NCBI RefSeq assembly: GCF_036323735.1 | Contig: NC_086036.1 | Coordinates: 23,115,564-23,179,563 of the forward strand | Origin: Rattus norvegicus | Lineage: Eukaryota > Chordata > Mammalia > Rodentia > Muridae | Direction of reading: 5' to 3' | DNA: 64,000 nucleotides | In this document: piece by piece, positions 47,297-60,171 of the stretch | How positions within the stretch are numbered: position 1 is the stretch's first letter | Layout: every line of letters begins with the position of its first letter | Notes under the pieces: model-generated | What the model saw: the letters and a program-made list of their open reading frames with translations, nothing else | Told to the model about the DNA's origin: nothing | The model's database searches: none | Made by a program: the position numbers and the translations under genes

Positions 47297-47386
47297 GGGG
47301 CTGGGGATTTAGCTCAGTGGTAGAGCGCTTACCTAGGAAGCGCAAGGCCCTGGGTTCGGTCCCCAGCTCAAAAAAAAAAAAAAAAA
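47297..47386 (+). mobile_element. ID SINE with target duplications
   Basis: GGGGCTGGGGATTTAGCTCA begins a near-consensus ID element with intact A box (TTAGCTCAGTGG) and B box (GGTTCGGTCC). It ends CCCCAGCTC with an ~18 bp A tail. Exact CTGTCATTGA copies flank it at 47,287-47,296 and 47,388-47,397. It is the cleanest SINE in the window. Confidence 0.97.
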
Positions 47387-47536
47387 CCTGTCATTGAAAG
47401 CCCTGGTCACATAGCTTCAGAAAGCCTTGTGTCACAGTGTTCTCAAAGTTTCCACGTCTTCCTAGGTCCATGTGAGTCTCAAGACATTTATCTAACTGTT
47501 AACAGTAGCACTGGAGTCACACATGTTTTTATTGGC

Positions 47537-48240
47537 TGTGGGGCAGCAGGCTGTGAAAAGTACACACAAAAGTTCCTAATCCCCAGACACCACACAGCTG
47601 GCAAGTTCCCAATCTCCCAAGGGATCAAGGCCTCACATAGTTGCAGCCCGGCACAGACCCCTGTAGAGAGGTTTGAGGCAGATCAGTCAAGTAGGGCAAT
47701 GCACCAAGCCCCTCCTCCACAGGTGAGGGCGCGACCACAGGTTACATAGGTTCAAGACAAGACGGATCGGCCATAGAATCAGGACCACTCCCATGTATAT
47801 GTAGATGAGATCTTCCAAGCTCTCAGGCCAAACCTGAGGAAGTACCTGCTGTCAGACCCTGACCCACCCAAAAAACTGTATTTAAGGGTTATGTTCAGAA
47901 TTAAAAGAGTGCAGGAATTATTCCATTGTCTGAGAGCTTCTGTCATAAGAACTGTAACAAGGCCACTTGGGGAAAAGGTCTGCTCTCCTGAAATTACCGC
48001 CAGAAGCTCCCCTGCACCCCATTGTCAGCTAGTCTTCTGCTGGCTCAGCCTAACTGAGCAACCAAAGTGTCAGCAGCCGCGGAAAGAAGGACCAGCAGTG
48101 GAGGCAGGGAGAGCAGCCCCCCACCCCCACCGCACGTCCCTGCCCGAGTTCTCTCCCCCTTACTATAACGCACCTAGCTGGACGAGAGATCTCCGTGGAG
48201 AGCCCCAGGCCCCAGAGCCCCACAGTTGGATGGTATTTAG
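47537..48240 (+). mobile_element. ERV-type LTR related to the one at 33,754
   Basis: TGTGGGGCAGCAGGCTG resembles the start of the LTR at 33,754. GCACCAAGCCCCTCCTCCAC and TACATAGGTTCAAGACAAGA align with 33,910-33,970, and GTATTTAAGGG is a TATA-like position. The C-rich extension from about 47,990 resembles 34,177-34,606. The 120-codon frame at 47,891-48,253 is not retroviral. Boundaries, especially the right one, are approximate. Confidence 0.55.
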
Positions 48241-48790
48241 AATATTTTATTGATATTTCTTAATGTGGTAGATCTCAAGGTAACTACTTTCTAATCACCA
48301 GCCCAAAGGCCACCAGGCAAGTGTCGTGAAAGCATGAAGCATGGACATGCCTTGGGGCCTGCTTTGGAAGTCGAAGTTTGCTTCTGAAGATGCTCTTATT
48401 ATAAATCTATAATAGAATTTTCATTCACTTATTAATTTAATTTTATTACTTTATTATAAAAAGCTCAGCCTAGTCTCAGAATAAACTTGTAAATTCTAGT
48501 AGAAAAAAAAAGTATATAATCATCATGACAGTTCAATTTATGCCATGTAAAAACTATCATCTAGACCAGAACTGTGAATGTGTCCCAGAGTTCTCATCCT
48601 TGAAACTGGTGTAATATTGTTTACAGCCTATTTTGTGTGAAGATGGGAGGAAAGCCTGTGAAAAGCTTTACAAGTACTATTAAATGACTGTTGTTAACGT
48701 CATCTAAAGCATCATTCCTTAAGGAAAAAAAGAAAGAAACAAAAAATAAAAACCTTACTGTACTTAGCAAAAAATTTTGGTGGCAGATAC
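48241..48790. other. Rit2 intron, unassigned
   Basis: AT-rich sequence with no supported gene or repeat. Confidence 0.45.
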
Positions 48791-48943
48791 TTTTTTAATT
48801 AATTATTTTATTCATTTATATCCCGAATGTTGTCACCTCCTGGCCCCCCTCCCAGAATTCTTCACCCTATACCACCTTCTCTTCACCTCTGAGAGGGTGT
48901 CCCCACCCCGGCATCCCCCTTCCCTGGGGCATTAAATCTCTGT
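48791..48943 (-). mobile_element. Severely truncated L1 3' end, minus strand
   Basis: TTTATTCATTTATATCCCGA is a reversed L1 tail. The C-rich continuation to CCCTGGGGCATTAAATCTCT matches the older Lx-type 3' UTR (compare 13,304-13,532). Confidence 0.75.
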
Positions 48944-51800
48944 AAAATAAAGATGTCCAACAACAAGTTCTCCATGAAGATGAGGCAGGGAGATTGTAAG
49001 GGCAATCGGTTGGGAAGGAAGGAGTGCAGAAGTCTGAGAAGTTATATCTTCTGAACATGACAAGGTGGTTGCATTCACGAACTCACAAAGGCTGTGGTTG
49101 TCTACACAAGACCTGCACTAGATCGAACCAATCATTATTCCAGCATAATTAGTGTAAGCCCCTGAGGTCTTTTGACAGTTAAGTCTATGGAAATGGGTTC
49201 AGGTAGCTGTGTTACTCGTGCTCCAGTGAATTGGCCTTTACCTGTGCACATGCAGACAGCACAGATTGGATTCGATGAATTATGAGAACAGGATCTGCAT
49301 TTGGAAACAGTACATGGAGCCAGGGGTCTGGGAAAAGTTGGAAGGAGAGAGAGAGTTTAGGGTGATGCAATCAAAATATATTTCATACATCTATGAAATT
49401 ATAGAAGAATACATTTCATTTATATTATTTAAAAAAAAAACACTAAGACAAGATGAACATCTTCCCGGGCCCTGTCATAAACAGAAGAGCCTAGCTATGG
49501 CAAGCCTATATAATACAATAGGCTTCTCATTTGAAAAAGACTGGTAGAATATAAATAGCAAAATACACAATTTACTACAAATTATCATAACATCAATTGC
49601 TTCATGGTTTTCACTAAAAGCTAATAGCAAAATTCAAACTGAATTATTCATGAAATTGTCCACAAATATTTTCTTGAACTTGAGCTGAACTTTGATGAGC
49701 ACAGTGTAATCAGTGTAATCCGTCAGGCCATCCAGTCCTTCTCAGTCCCCATTCCACTTCGCCTGGGTCATTACCCAACCGCTACACTCTATGAACTGAG
49801 TTCTGAGTTTCTGAGTGGACTGAAGCCCCTCCAGGTTCAGTATGTTCCTCCCTGCAGTCTTTGTCTCTGAGAGAGGCTGTCTACGAGGCTTTATGTACAA
49901 AGCGTTAACTGAGGGAAAGCAGAAGGCAAAGGCTGGATCGTAGAACACTAGAAGAAAGTCCAGGATGAGGGTCATGGACAATATAGTCAACAGACAGCTA
50001 ATCTGTGTGATCTCACTTTATGTTTAGGGAAGATTTTTCTTCTAGTTCCCAAACCCGTTCTTATGGATTGAAAATGAAATACAATTTATCTCCACTCATT
50101 CTTTCTTTTATGGATGGAGACACCAGCCTCTATACTGCTGCACGAGACAAGAGGCATTCATTTTCCTCAAGTGACTCTGATAGTCCTGTTCCTACTGTAC
50201 CAATGAGAAAAATACTCAGGTACATGGTGGGTCCAATCCAGCCCATGGGACGACTGAGGTTCGCTAACTCACTCATCAATGATCTGCTTCTCTGTACAGG
50301 TGCTCATGTCATTGGTTTGCTTTGAGTGCTGTAACACGTGAGAATATTGAGGTCATGGCAGAACGCTGCAGGTGTTCCACACCTCCATTAGAAACCGTAT
50401 GCTCCAGGCAACTGTCATAAGCAGAAGGTCACAGTTGCCTTAATTTGGACATTTGTTGTGATAGGGCTTCAGAGCCTGATTTCCCAGAAGCCTGTGTGCC
50501 TGGGAACCCTTCACCTTAACCCAGATTGTTCTCTGGAAATTAAAGCAGAGTTGGCTATCCAGTTATCCAGCAGAGAAAATGTTCTGCAGCAGAAATCGGA
50601 TTTTATGCTTTAAAGACCAACATGGCCTTTGGATTATTTGCTATTTGGATTCTGAATGTTCACTGTGCCATCTCAGCCTGGAGTAATTGGGGGAAGATTC
50701 TGTTTTGCTTACCGTTTTATTTCTTAATATGCAACAAATACCCGATGGTCTCTTTTTCCTTGTATTTTTGTTCAACTTATATTCTTTTCCATATGTGGTA
50801 TATTTATCTAAGATAAATATTTTCAAGTCTAACTTCTCAAGTCATTTATCACTCCACATGCAACAATGAATAGATAATTTTTAATGATATACATGATCAA
50901 ATAAGGGAGCACTAATAACAACGGGATCAAATACAAGCACAACATTCAGGACACTTTTACTGTTGAAGCTACTAGGATCTCTATTGTATGAGTAAAATTG
51001 TTAAAGAAACAGAAAAACTCTTTTTACACATTCGCTAAAGGCATGCTGCTTAGAAGAGGTTCTATAGAGAATTCCCTTGGATGTTCACATTGACGTTCTC
51101 AGAGTTATAAGACTCACTGTCCAGTTTACTTGCATGAACTCAAATTAAAGATTAATGTCTTCATCTTGACATCATATCCACTCCCTGACTATTTCACAGA
51201 ATAGGGATGTAATTTAAATGAGATTCCTCAGGGGATATTTTATTTTAAAAAAATCTTATTTCCTGAAATCTTAACCGGCTTCAAGTTTCTTATTTCACCA
51301 TAAAGCAATGTCAGAATTCATACTAGCTGAATATAGATGGGTTGTTTCAGTTTGTAAGACCTACAAGTAAGTCTCAAAAATTAATTGAGGAAATTAGTAG
51401 CCTCAGTGTAACATCTGTGAGCCACAACAGTGAGTGACCAGCACAGCAAGATAACCAGTAAGGGAACATACTGGTACATATCCCAGTGGCAATAAAAGAT
51501 CATCTGATTTCAATAAAGGTAATCAATACCTGGTACTATAAACTAAACCCACTCTCCATGACTAGTTAAGTCCATAGGCCCTAAAGGAGAAACTACTACT
51601 GCCACTCTCCTAGACCAATGTTTCCGACTACATTCTGAACATTTACTCTTATATCCACAAAGAAGTAAAGCTGAGTCCTTATCAAAGAAGATTCTGTTTA
51701 CAGGAGAAACCACTTCAGAAAGTCACAGTCGTTCAAATGCAGAGAACGACTGAGTGGGAAGTGCCCAGCCCCAGCTACAATCCAGCCTCCATAGATACAA
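48944..51800. other. Rit2 intron, about 2.9 kb unassigned
   Basis: No recognised product in frames up to ~101 codons (50,020-50,325). No repeat assigned with confidence; the part after 51,400 may already belong to the old element that follows. Confidence 0.45.
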
Positions 51801-52300
51801 CTCACCTCAGAATGAACACCACAGAAGAGGGATCAGAAAGATTGTAAAAGCCAGAGGATGGATCATCTAATGCAAGACAGTGTCCTCTGTTACATGACAA
51901 GGAAACTACACCCATGGAATCCCAACAACATGGTCATCGAAACAAGACCTGAACAATGACACCAACTGATACACCAATATGGATGCGGAAATCTCACAAG
52001 GCCCTATCCCTATGCTACAAGTATTTACTGACTACTAAGAAAAGGAAATTCTATCTCTCCAGGAGGACCACACTGACAGGTAATCCAATCCTAAGCACTC
52101 AGCACTAAACACACATACATTTGAGCAACATCAAACAAACCCAGCAGATTGTATTTATAAATATAATAATATTCAAGAACAGGAGTCCATGAATGCGAGA
52201 AAGGAGTAGGGCAGCATGAGAGGATCCAGAGGGAGGAGGAAAGTGGAAATTATGAAAATGCAGTACACATACAAAATCCTCAAAGATATTATATTGCTAC
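51801..52300 (+). mobile_element. Old L1-like 3' UTR copy
   Basis: It shares ordered blocks with 55,470-55,960: TTGTAAAAGCCAGAGGAT, AACTACACCCATGGAATCCC, AAACAAGACCTGAACAATGA and TCAGCACTAAACACACATAC. Both copies look like the 3' end of an old rodent LINE. The identity is by resemblance. Confidence 0.5.
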
Positions 52301-53889
52301 AAACAAGAAAAGAGAACTCGTTTTCTATACACATGAGCAGCACTCTGTATAAGAGGCAGATGTTAGGAGCAGGCAAGGACCACGCCAATCATGCTGAGAT
52401 TCTGCTGCTATTCATAGCAACACATACACTACGCCTGACTCTTGGAAACTCTAAAACTTGTTCATTGTATTAAAATTTAGGTCAAGGAAAGCCACCAAAG
52501 TTTGATTTGTATAAGAAACCATGCACGTATGAGGAAATTTTGGAAATAGAAACCAGGGAATGGCTTCTATGGGAAAGAGTAACACATTAACAAAATTTAA
52601 AAGTACTACCTAACGTAATATTTTAAAATAAAAGATCAGTTAAAAACATTACAGACCAACATATGAAAGTCAACGTGGTTTTTGCACGTAGGAAACCAGA
52701 GAATGGACAATGAAAATGTGATATATGTTATACTGTTCAAAGGCAAAAAATAAAGGAATCATGAACTGTGGAAATGAAAATAGAAAAGTTCCTATTGCAT
52801 GAGGTAATCCAGACCCAGGTTGACAAAAGTCACATGTTCTCTCTCATGAGAGGTTCTGAACTTCAAATTCTCAAATGTAAGTATATATTCTGGTGTAAAC
52901 CACAGAAAATAAAAAGTAATCATTGTTGCAGGGATAATTAGAGAGGGGATTAGCAGGTTACAGGTGATTAGATTGGAAAAAGTGAATATGGGATGAGTAA
53001 TTGGGGATGAGAAAAGAGATAAATACAGAAAGAGAGAAGCATAAAGTAGCAGCAAAAATGTTTGAAAAAGTCATAAGGAATCACACTATTAATGATCTAT
53101 CTAAAAATCTATAGTATAAATATACATATATAGTTTAAATAAATATTTTCCATCTGAGCTGACACCAAACCTTCCAAGAACCCAAAAACCTCTAATAAAA
53201 CCAAGATGAGAAACTCTCCTTTCAGTTGTTGGTCAGGGTTGGCTAAAAGACTCCCAACACATTATAGATTATTGTTCTTGTGCTTGGGTGCCTTCCAGAG
53301 GTGGATATAAGTCCCTATTGCTCAAGACACCATATACTTATCATACAGGCTCAAAGGCCCTGGCCTGGAAAAGACCTGAAAGCCTCCCCACTGAAGCCTG
53401 AAGACTGACTTTCATGGTACCAGAAAGTAACATCAAAGTTTCCAAAGTTGGGAAGCCATTAATAGTTCTATACAGCTATAATGCCTGTGAACCACAAAAA
53501 TGACCAGCATGGTTTGATGAGCGTAAGTGCGGAGTAGGGGTACACACACCTTGGTGGTAACTAGTGGCTCATGCCATCATAGAGTTCTGCTGAGCTTGCT
53601 GCCCTAACATCCCTCTCAATCTAGGAATTATATGAAAACTCTAAGGGGGCTTCCAGCATTCACTGGACAGTATTTCTGGCACTCACAATAATATACTTGA
53701 TCTCTGTCAGGCATTGCTGCTGGAGCAGATTAATGATTTAATCACCACCCCACTAGAGAAGAACTTAGAGATATAAATGGTTACCACCCTTAGAAAACAT
53801 TTGGAAAAATAAAATTGTTAGTGAAGCTAGCTTGAGATGGTTTTACTACTGGTTCTGATGTAGAAAATCTTAGGAAACAATACGAAGTC
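52301..53889. other. Rit2 intron, unassigned
   Basis: No supported gene or repeat. Confidence 0.45.
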
Positions 53890-54480
53890 CAGAAGGACAC
53901 ACTCTTATTTGTTTAGCTAGGGACCTTTATGGTCAGGGGACAAGGTGACTCTCACTGAGCCTGCCTGGTGACAATTGATTTCTTGTACCCACTTTGCACT
54001 CAGATTCCTGATCTGTTTAGAATTGCTGACGAGTTTACATTCTGAGGATTTAAGATAGGTACACTTGATTTTTATATAAAGTTTAGATTTGTGATTCTCT
54101 TAAGATTATTACAAGATTACTTTCAAGGATAAACAATAAAACAATTACTCCTTTCTTTGTAACCACAAACTGCTGCCTGCCATAAGAGAAACTGACAGAA
54201 AACCTACCTGGCTTGCTTACACTTTGTTAATCTGTAACAAGTTGTTTAGTTATGAATGTACGTGGGTTTGGGGGAATAACTTGATTTCTTTACCTGTACT
54301 GTGTAATGATATTTCTTGTAAAGGTATCGAAGAACACCCTGTTTCTTCATGTTCATTTACTAGTAGAAAACTAAACTGTAATCTCATTGTAATTGTATAC
54401 TACACTGTAATTGTATACTACTTGAAAGATTTTTGCTTGGATATATAAGCTAAAAGAATAAAATATGGGGGTTGGAACAT
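53890..54480 (+). mobile_element. Possible LTR-like element
   Basis: A TATA box-like GGATATATAAGC at 54,439 followed 18 bp later by GAATAAAATATGG is the compact promoter/polyadenylation order of an LTR. A short internal duplication (CATTGTAATTGTATACTACA and CTGTAATTGTATACTACTTG) is at 54,386-54,424. No protein frame. Limits are guesses. Confidence 0.35.
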
Positions 54481-54573
54481 TGTTCCTTCCATCCATCAAC
54501 TATGTGTGTATACATATATACGTAAAGCTTGTCTGGGTGTGTGTTGGAGCTTGCTCCATCCACTAATTGTGTG

Positions 54574-54607
<34 letters not shown>

Positions 54608-54912
54608 CACATGTGTGTGTATGTATATACATATATATGTTTGTTTGTATGTGTAAATGCTTAAAGCTTGCTTGCTGGAACTTTGCTCTAACCATTGTAT
54701 GTGGGAATGTGTATATGTCTGTCTCTAGTTCCGTATGTATGTATGCATGTATGTATGCATGTATGTGTGTATGCATGTATATATGTATGCATGTAGGTAT
54801 ATATGTAAATGTGTATGTATATATTTGTGTATATAAAGTTATTGGACTCTGCCTTTCATTTCATCCATTCAGAGTGTGTGTGTGTGTATGTGTGTGTGTG
54901 TGTGTGTGTTCA
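54473..54912 (+). repeat. TG/TA-rich array with a degenerate ~60-150 bp higher-order unit
   Basis: A motif of the form GGAAC/GGAGC-TTGCTCC-ATCCA followed by (TG)n and AAAGCTTG recurs at 54,475, 54,545, 54,677 and more weakly at 54,843. Long TG runs lie at 54,568-54,608 and 54,874-54,909. The 172-codon plus frame is a translation of the array. Confidence 0.75.
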
Positions 54913-55469
54913 TTCTCTTTCCTTCTCTTTCTTGCCAGCTCCAAGGAGATTAAAGAGTTCATAGTTTTTCCACTGGCTACAGGGAGTGCCAGCCCCAGTA
55001 AATTAAGCTTTGTTCCCTCGGAGGAAATTCTGCTGAGCAGCTTCTAATCACTGGTTGCCATTGGCAGCAGCCCCTGCATGTATCTGGATCCACCCTGTCA
55101 GCGGCTCTAAGTGCTGACCTGGAATGGCTGCCTGCCTCTCAGTGAACCCACCACATGGATGCCAAAGCCTTCATTGGCATTCGACAATAGGTATATCATG
55201 TTGGAACGGGAAACCTAGCCAGGGCTAGTGAAGTCATAGATTTTAAAGAAGAACCCTTAACTGGCACTTTTCTAAACCATCATAATCCTTAACTACATTC
55301 TAATCAGTTGTCTGTATACCCACATGTAAGTATAGTCTTAGCCCTCACCAAGGAATCTTCAATTTGTGATAGATAAAAACCATCACTGAAAACCACAACC
55401 AGTCAGAATACAAAATTTTGTGGATTCCTGAACCAAAAGATATTCAAAAGCACTCCAGCACCTAAGGCT
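54913..55469. other. Unassigned, possibly retroelement-derived
   Basis: A splice-acceptor-like TTCTTGCCAG at 54,930 and C-rich sequence follow, but no coherent reading frame or recognised protein. Confidence 0.35.
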
Positions 55470-55970
55470 TAGGGGTCATTGTGAAAGAGGACAGAAAGAG
55501 TGTAAAAGCCAAAGGACCAGAGAGTCTGCTGTGAGATTGTGTTGCCTTGTAATGTCAGAAGTCACACCCATAAAGCCTCACAAACATAACCACATAATCA
55601 TGACCTGAACAAGGAAATAAATGGGCCAAAGTGAGCCAAGGAAATCCCATGAGGCCTCAATCCTACACAAAGAACTACCAGAAAATAGCATTCCCCAGGA
55701 AAAGTTTACTGGTTATTCAATCCCAAATAATCAGCACTGAAAATACATTTACAAGTAACACTATATAGACTGAGCTAGGTGCATTTAGGAATGGACGCAT
55801 GGATGCAACAACGCTTAATGAGCAAAAGAATACATGAATTTTGCAATAGAACAAGGAGGGGTATATGGGTAAGTTTTCAGAGAAGACCAGGCAGAAGGAA
55901 ATGCTATAATTTTTATAACATCAAAAACATTTTTAAATTATTAGAAAAATAGTTTTATCCTTTTCTTTAT
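55470..55970 (+). mobile_element. Old L1-like 3' UTR copy
   Basis: Similar to 51,801-52,300, with AAGAGTGTAAAAGCCAAAGG, GTCACACCCATAAAGCCTCA, AATCATGACCTGAACAAGGA, AACATATA-like TACAAGTAACACTATATAGA, and GGAGGGGTATATGGGT near the 3' end. Confidence 0.6.
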
Positions 55971-57387
55971 TTTTTCACTTCTGCTCAAACTCTGATATAA
56001 CTCAGCAGGGTCCTCATGGAAAAGCGAAAAGGATTCAGCAAAAAGAAAATGGTAAGTAGATGTGCTCATGGCATTGAGTGTCAGGGGAGTGAATTATAGA
56101 CAACACGTATTTGTCAGACTTAGTGCAAGCACGTGAAATGCCTGCATAGGGATGAAATTCAAATTCACCTCCTTCTTGCTTTGATTATTGAATACTATGG
56201 ATCACTAATCACTTATTGTACAATATATTATGATTATCTGGCTCCTTGTAATATCAAAGGTTTTTAACTTCTTTGAGTTAATTGACATTGAAGGGCTAAA
56301 ACAACTTTGAGAGCAATGTGAATTCAATGTCAGAGAAAAGAGGTATTAAGTTTTATATGACAGTATATTTAGAGAAATTATGTTATGTTAGCCATCCTGC
56401 CTATGTAAGATATAGTTTCAAGATTAAATAAATTATTATAGATATTATGCCATAAAAATACGTAGAGATAAATCCAATGATTGAGTTAGAAAAAAATAAA
56501 GGTCAAGATATCAAATATAATTTAGCAAGCTGTTGTTCTCTGACAATTATAAAAAATTGAGATAGCACAGGCAGTTTAAATATACAGATAAATACACAAA
56601 TAAATTTAAAACTCACTACTTAGTATCAAATGTATTTAAGTTATAACTCATATGTAAAAAAGTAAACTTCATCTAAAATTCAATGTAATCATTTTATCTA
56701 AATCAAAATCATGTAAAGAAGGTTGTATCTGTAATATTCCCCCATTTATCTGTAGCATAGCTTCATGTACCGGCTGATTTGATAAATGGTGTAGTATTTC
56801 AAAGATACAGATTCTAGGTATTTAACTCAATTGCCAAGGTAATTTGATTGGACTAGCTGCGTAACGTTATGATTTCTGGAAAACTCATGGAAATGTGGCT
56901 GTGTGACGCCTACTTGCCTTTCTCTGATGCAAAGGTGAGACACGGAGGTGTTTGGTAACTCAGCTCTCGGCTTCCTGTGCAATGGAGGTGAGAGACTGCT
57001 GCAGTGGTGACCCTAATCGGAAATCATATTTGTAAGGCTCAATCCTGAGCTTTGCTAGTTTGTAGAGTTTTATTTGCTTGTTTGTTTCTACATACTTTTT
57101 TTAAATGATTCTTTGAGAATGTCAAGTGTAAGTACTGTGTTTACATCATCTCCACTCTTCTGTGACCAGCCCTAAAATGTGTGCACATCAGAGAAACGTT
57201 GGATGGACTCGGTGGGTTGAATAGAGAGAAAGTGTCTTTTGTTTTTCACATGTTTTAAGAGGCAGAGCAACAAGAGCAGTGGGAAAAGATCACTTTGAAG
57301 AGAAAGATGGGAGGAAAGACTCAGGGAACTGAGGAAGCAAATGATCAGTGGCCAACAATTGCTGACTCGAAATCTGGAATAAATTCT
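55971..57387. other. Rit2 intron, unassigned
   Basis: No supported gene or repeat. AT-rich, especially 56,380-56,720. Confidence 0.45.
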
Positions 57388-57401
57388 AAAAGACTATTTC
57401 T
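57388..57401 (+). repeat. 5' target-site duplication of inverted L1 copy 2
   Basis: AAAAGACTATTTCT, repeated exactly at 59,442-59,455. Confidence 0.92.
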
Positions 57402-59186
57402 GAGTAGTACTCCATTGTGTAGATGTACCACATTTTCTGTATCCATTCCTCTGTTGAAGGACATCTGGGTTCTTTCCAGCTTCTGGCTATTATAAATAAG
57501 GCTGAGATGAACATAGTGGAGCATGTGTCTTTATTGCATCTTGGAACATCTTTTGTGCATATACCCAGGAATGGTATAGCTGGGTCCTCAGGTAGTACTA
57601 TGTGCAATTTTCTGAGGAACCTCCAGACTGATTTCCAGAGTGGTGGTACCAACTTGCAATCCCACCAACCATGGAGGAATGTTCCTCTTTCTCCACATCC
57701 TTATCAGCATCTGTTGTCACCACAGTTTTTGATCTTAGTCATTCTAACTGATGAGAGGTAGAATCTCAGGGTTGTTTTGATTTGCATTTCCCTGATGACT
57801 AACGATGTTTAACATTTCTTTAGGTGCTTCTCAGCAATTCGATATTCCTCAGCTGAGAATTCTTTGTTTAGCTCTGTACCCCATTTTTAAATAGGGTTAT
57901 TTGATTCTCTGGAGTCTAACTTCTTGAGTTCTTTGTGTATATTGAATATGAGCCCTCTATCAGATGTAGAATTGGTAAAGATCTTTTCACAGTCTATTGC
58001 TTGCCATTTTATCCTAATGACAATGTCCTTTGCCTTACAAAACCTTTGCAATTTTATGAGGTACCATTGTCAATTCTTCACCTTAGAGCATAAACTACTG
58101 GTGTTCTGTTAAGGAAATTTTCCCCAGTGCCCATGTGATTGAGACTCTTCCCCACTTTTTCTTCTATTAGTTTGAGTGTGTCTGGTTTGATGTGGAGGTC
58201 CTTGATCCACTTGGACTTGAGCTTTGTACAGGGTAATAAGAATGAATCAATTTGCATTCTTCTACATGCTGACCTCCAGTTGAACCAGCACCATTTGTTG
58301 AAAATGCTGTCTTTTCACACTGGATGGTTTTAGCTCCTTTGTCACAGATCAAGTGAGCACTTGTGTGTGGGTTCATTTCTGGGTCTTCAATTCTATTCCA
58401 CTGATCTAACTGCCTGTCTCTGTACCAATAACATACAGTTTTTATCACTATTAATCTGTAATATATCTTGTAGTCAGGGATGGTGATTCCCCCAGAAGTT
58501 CTTTATTGTTGAGTGTAGTTTTCCCTATCCTGCATTTTTGTTATTCCAAATAAATTTGCAAATTGCTCTTTCTAACTCTATGAAGAATTGAGTTGGAATT
58601 TTGATGGGGAATGCATTGAATCTGTAGATTTCTTTTGGCAAGATAGCCATTTTTACTATATTAATACTGTCAATCCATCAGCACCAGAGATCTTTCCATC
58701 TTCTGAGATCTTCAATTTCTTTCTTCAGAGACTTGAAGTTCTTGTCATACAGACCTTTGACTTGCTTGGTTAGAGTCACAACAAGGTATTTTATATTATT
58801 TGTGACTATTGTGAACTGTGTTATTTCCCTAATTTCTTTCTCAGCTTGCTTATCCTTTGAGTAGGGGAAGGCTACTGATTTGTTTGAGTTAATTTTATAC
58901 CCAGCCACTTTGCTGAAGTTTTTTTTAATCAGGTTAAGTAGTTCTCTGGTGGAACTTTTGGGGTCACTTAAGTATACTATCAAATCATCTGCAAATAATG
59001 GTATTTTTACTTCTTCCATTTCAATTTGTGTCCCTTTGACTTCCTTTTGTTGTCTGATTGTTCTGGCCAGGACTTTGAGTACTATATTGAATGAGAGTAG
59101 GGAGAGAGTGGGTAGCCTTGTCTAGACCCTGATTTTAGTGGGCTTGCTTCAAGTTTCTCTCCATATTGCTTTTACTATGTTTAGGT
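57402..59186 (-). mobile_element. Inverted 5' segment of L1 copy 2 (RT and C-terminal ORF2)
   Basis: The minus strand reads broken L1 ORF2, from the RT region (LFADDLIVYLSDPKSSTREL at about 58,950-59,010) to near the ORF2 C-terminus (SWKEPRCPSTEEWIQKMWYI at about 57,430). Multiple frameshifts and stops show it is dead. It ends abruptly at 59,186, where the direct 3' UTR begins. Confidence 0.93.
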
Positions 59187-59441
59187 TGGGCACCAATGGG
59201 AGGAGAAGCCCTTGTTCCTGCCAAGGCTGGACAACCACCCCCGCCCCCGTGTAGGGGAATGTCAGGGTGGGGAGGCAGGAAGGGGTAGGTGGTTGGGTGG
59301 GGAAACACCCTCACAGAAGAAAGGGAGGAGGATGGGATGGGGGTTTATGGTCAGGAAACCCAGAAAGGGAATAACATTTGAAATGTAAATAAAAAAATCC
59401 AATAAAAAATAAAACTGCAGAAAACTAAATAAAAAAATAAG
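59187..59441 (+). mobile_element. Direct 3' segment of L1 copy 2 (3' UTR end and tail)
   Basis: GGGCACCAATGGGAGGAGAA starts in the distal 3' UTR. The copy ends AACATTTGAAATGTAAATAA followed by a long A-rich tail. Orientation is opposite to the adjacent 57,402-59,186 segment. Confidence 0.92.
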
Positions 59442-59455
59442 AAAAGACTATTTCT
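59442..59455 (+). repeat. 3' target-site duplication of inverted L1 copy 2
   Basis: AAAAGACTATTTCT matches 57,388-57,401 exactly and follows the A-rich tail. Confidence 0.92.
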
Positions 59456-60003
59456 ACTGAGTACAATCATCATTTGCACCCATGAAACAGACATGCATGC
59501 ACTGAATAGGACTTAAAGTTCTGAACTATTTTAAAGCCTAAAGTCAATATGTTAGGTAACCACTGACCTGGGACAGGGAACTTGTTAGGTTATTAGCACT
59601 ATCTTGAAATTTAAAATGGATCCAAGCCTCCTAAATTTTAAAATAATTTCACGGTTGAAAGAACAGTGAAATATCTGTTACTGTCAAAGAAGGCTTATGA
59701 TGAGTATTTCATATGATCAACACATGTTTATATTTTCCTGACCACTCAAAGATACTTGATAATATATGCATAGAAATGGGTCATTTGCATATATATTTTA
59801 ACAACTACTAAAAAGACACAGTTACTTTATGTTTCTCTTTTAGCAAGCAGTAATAATATTTATACTGACTTCAAAATCATGTTTACTTGGTTGGTGATCA
59901 AAAATATTTTAAGTAGAATTTCAGACTGAACCATTTGTCTCAGAAGTGTTTATGTAATTATTTTCTTAATATCCAGATTATATGTTATTTAAATTTATTT
60001 TTC
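59456..60003. other. Rit2 intron, unassigned
   Basis: No supported gene or repeat. Confidence 0.45.
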
Positions 60004-60135
60004 ACTAATGTGTATATTTGTAGATAATTCATGTGAAGACATACATACTATCGCATCCACAGTGTATACATGGAGATCAGAGGACAACTTTGTATGCTAA
60101 CCTTTGTATGCACGGGTTTCAGGAATCAAAAGAAA
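60004..60135 (-). mobile_element. Possible degraded B3-type SINE
   Basis: CATGGAGATCAGAGGACAAC and TTTGTATGCACGGGTTTCAG resemble the distal part of rodent B3/B2-type SINEs read in reverse. Weak evidence. Confidence 0.35.
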
Positions 60136-60171
60136 GTTTCATATTTCCTCAGCAAGTGTATGGAATGAATG

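Noticed and set aside
54475..54487. Palindrome GGAACATTGTTCC as a steroid hormone receptor site
   Set aside because: The spacing between half-sites is one base, not the three needed for a glucocorticoid/androgen response element.
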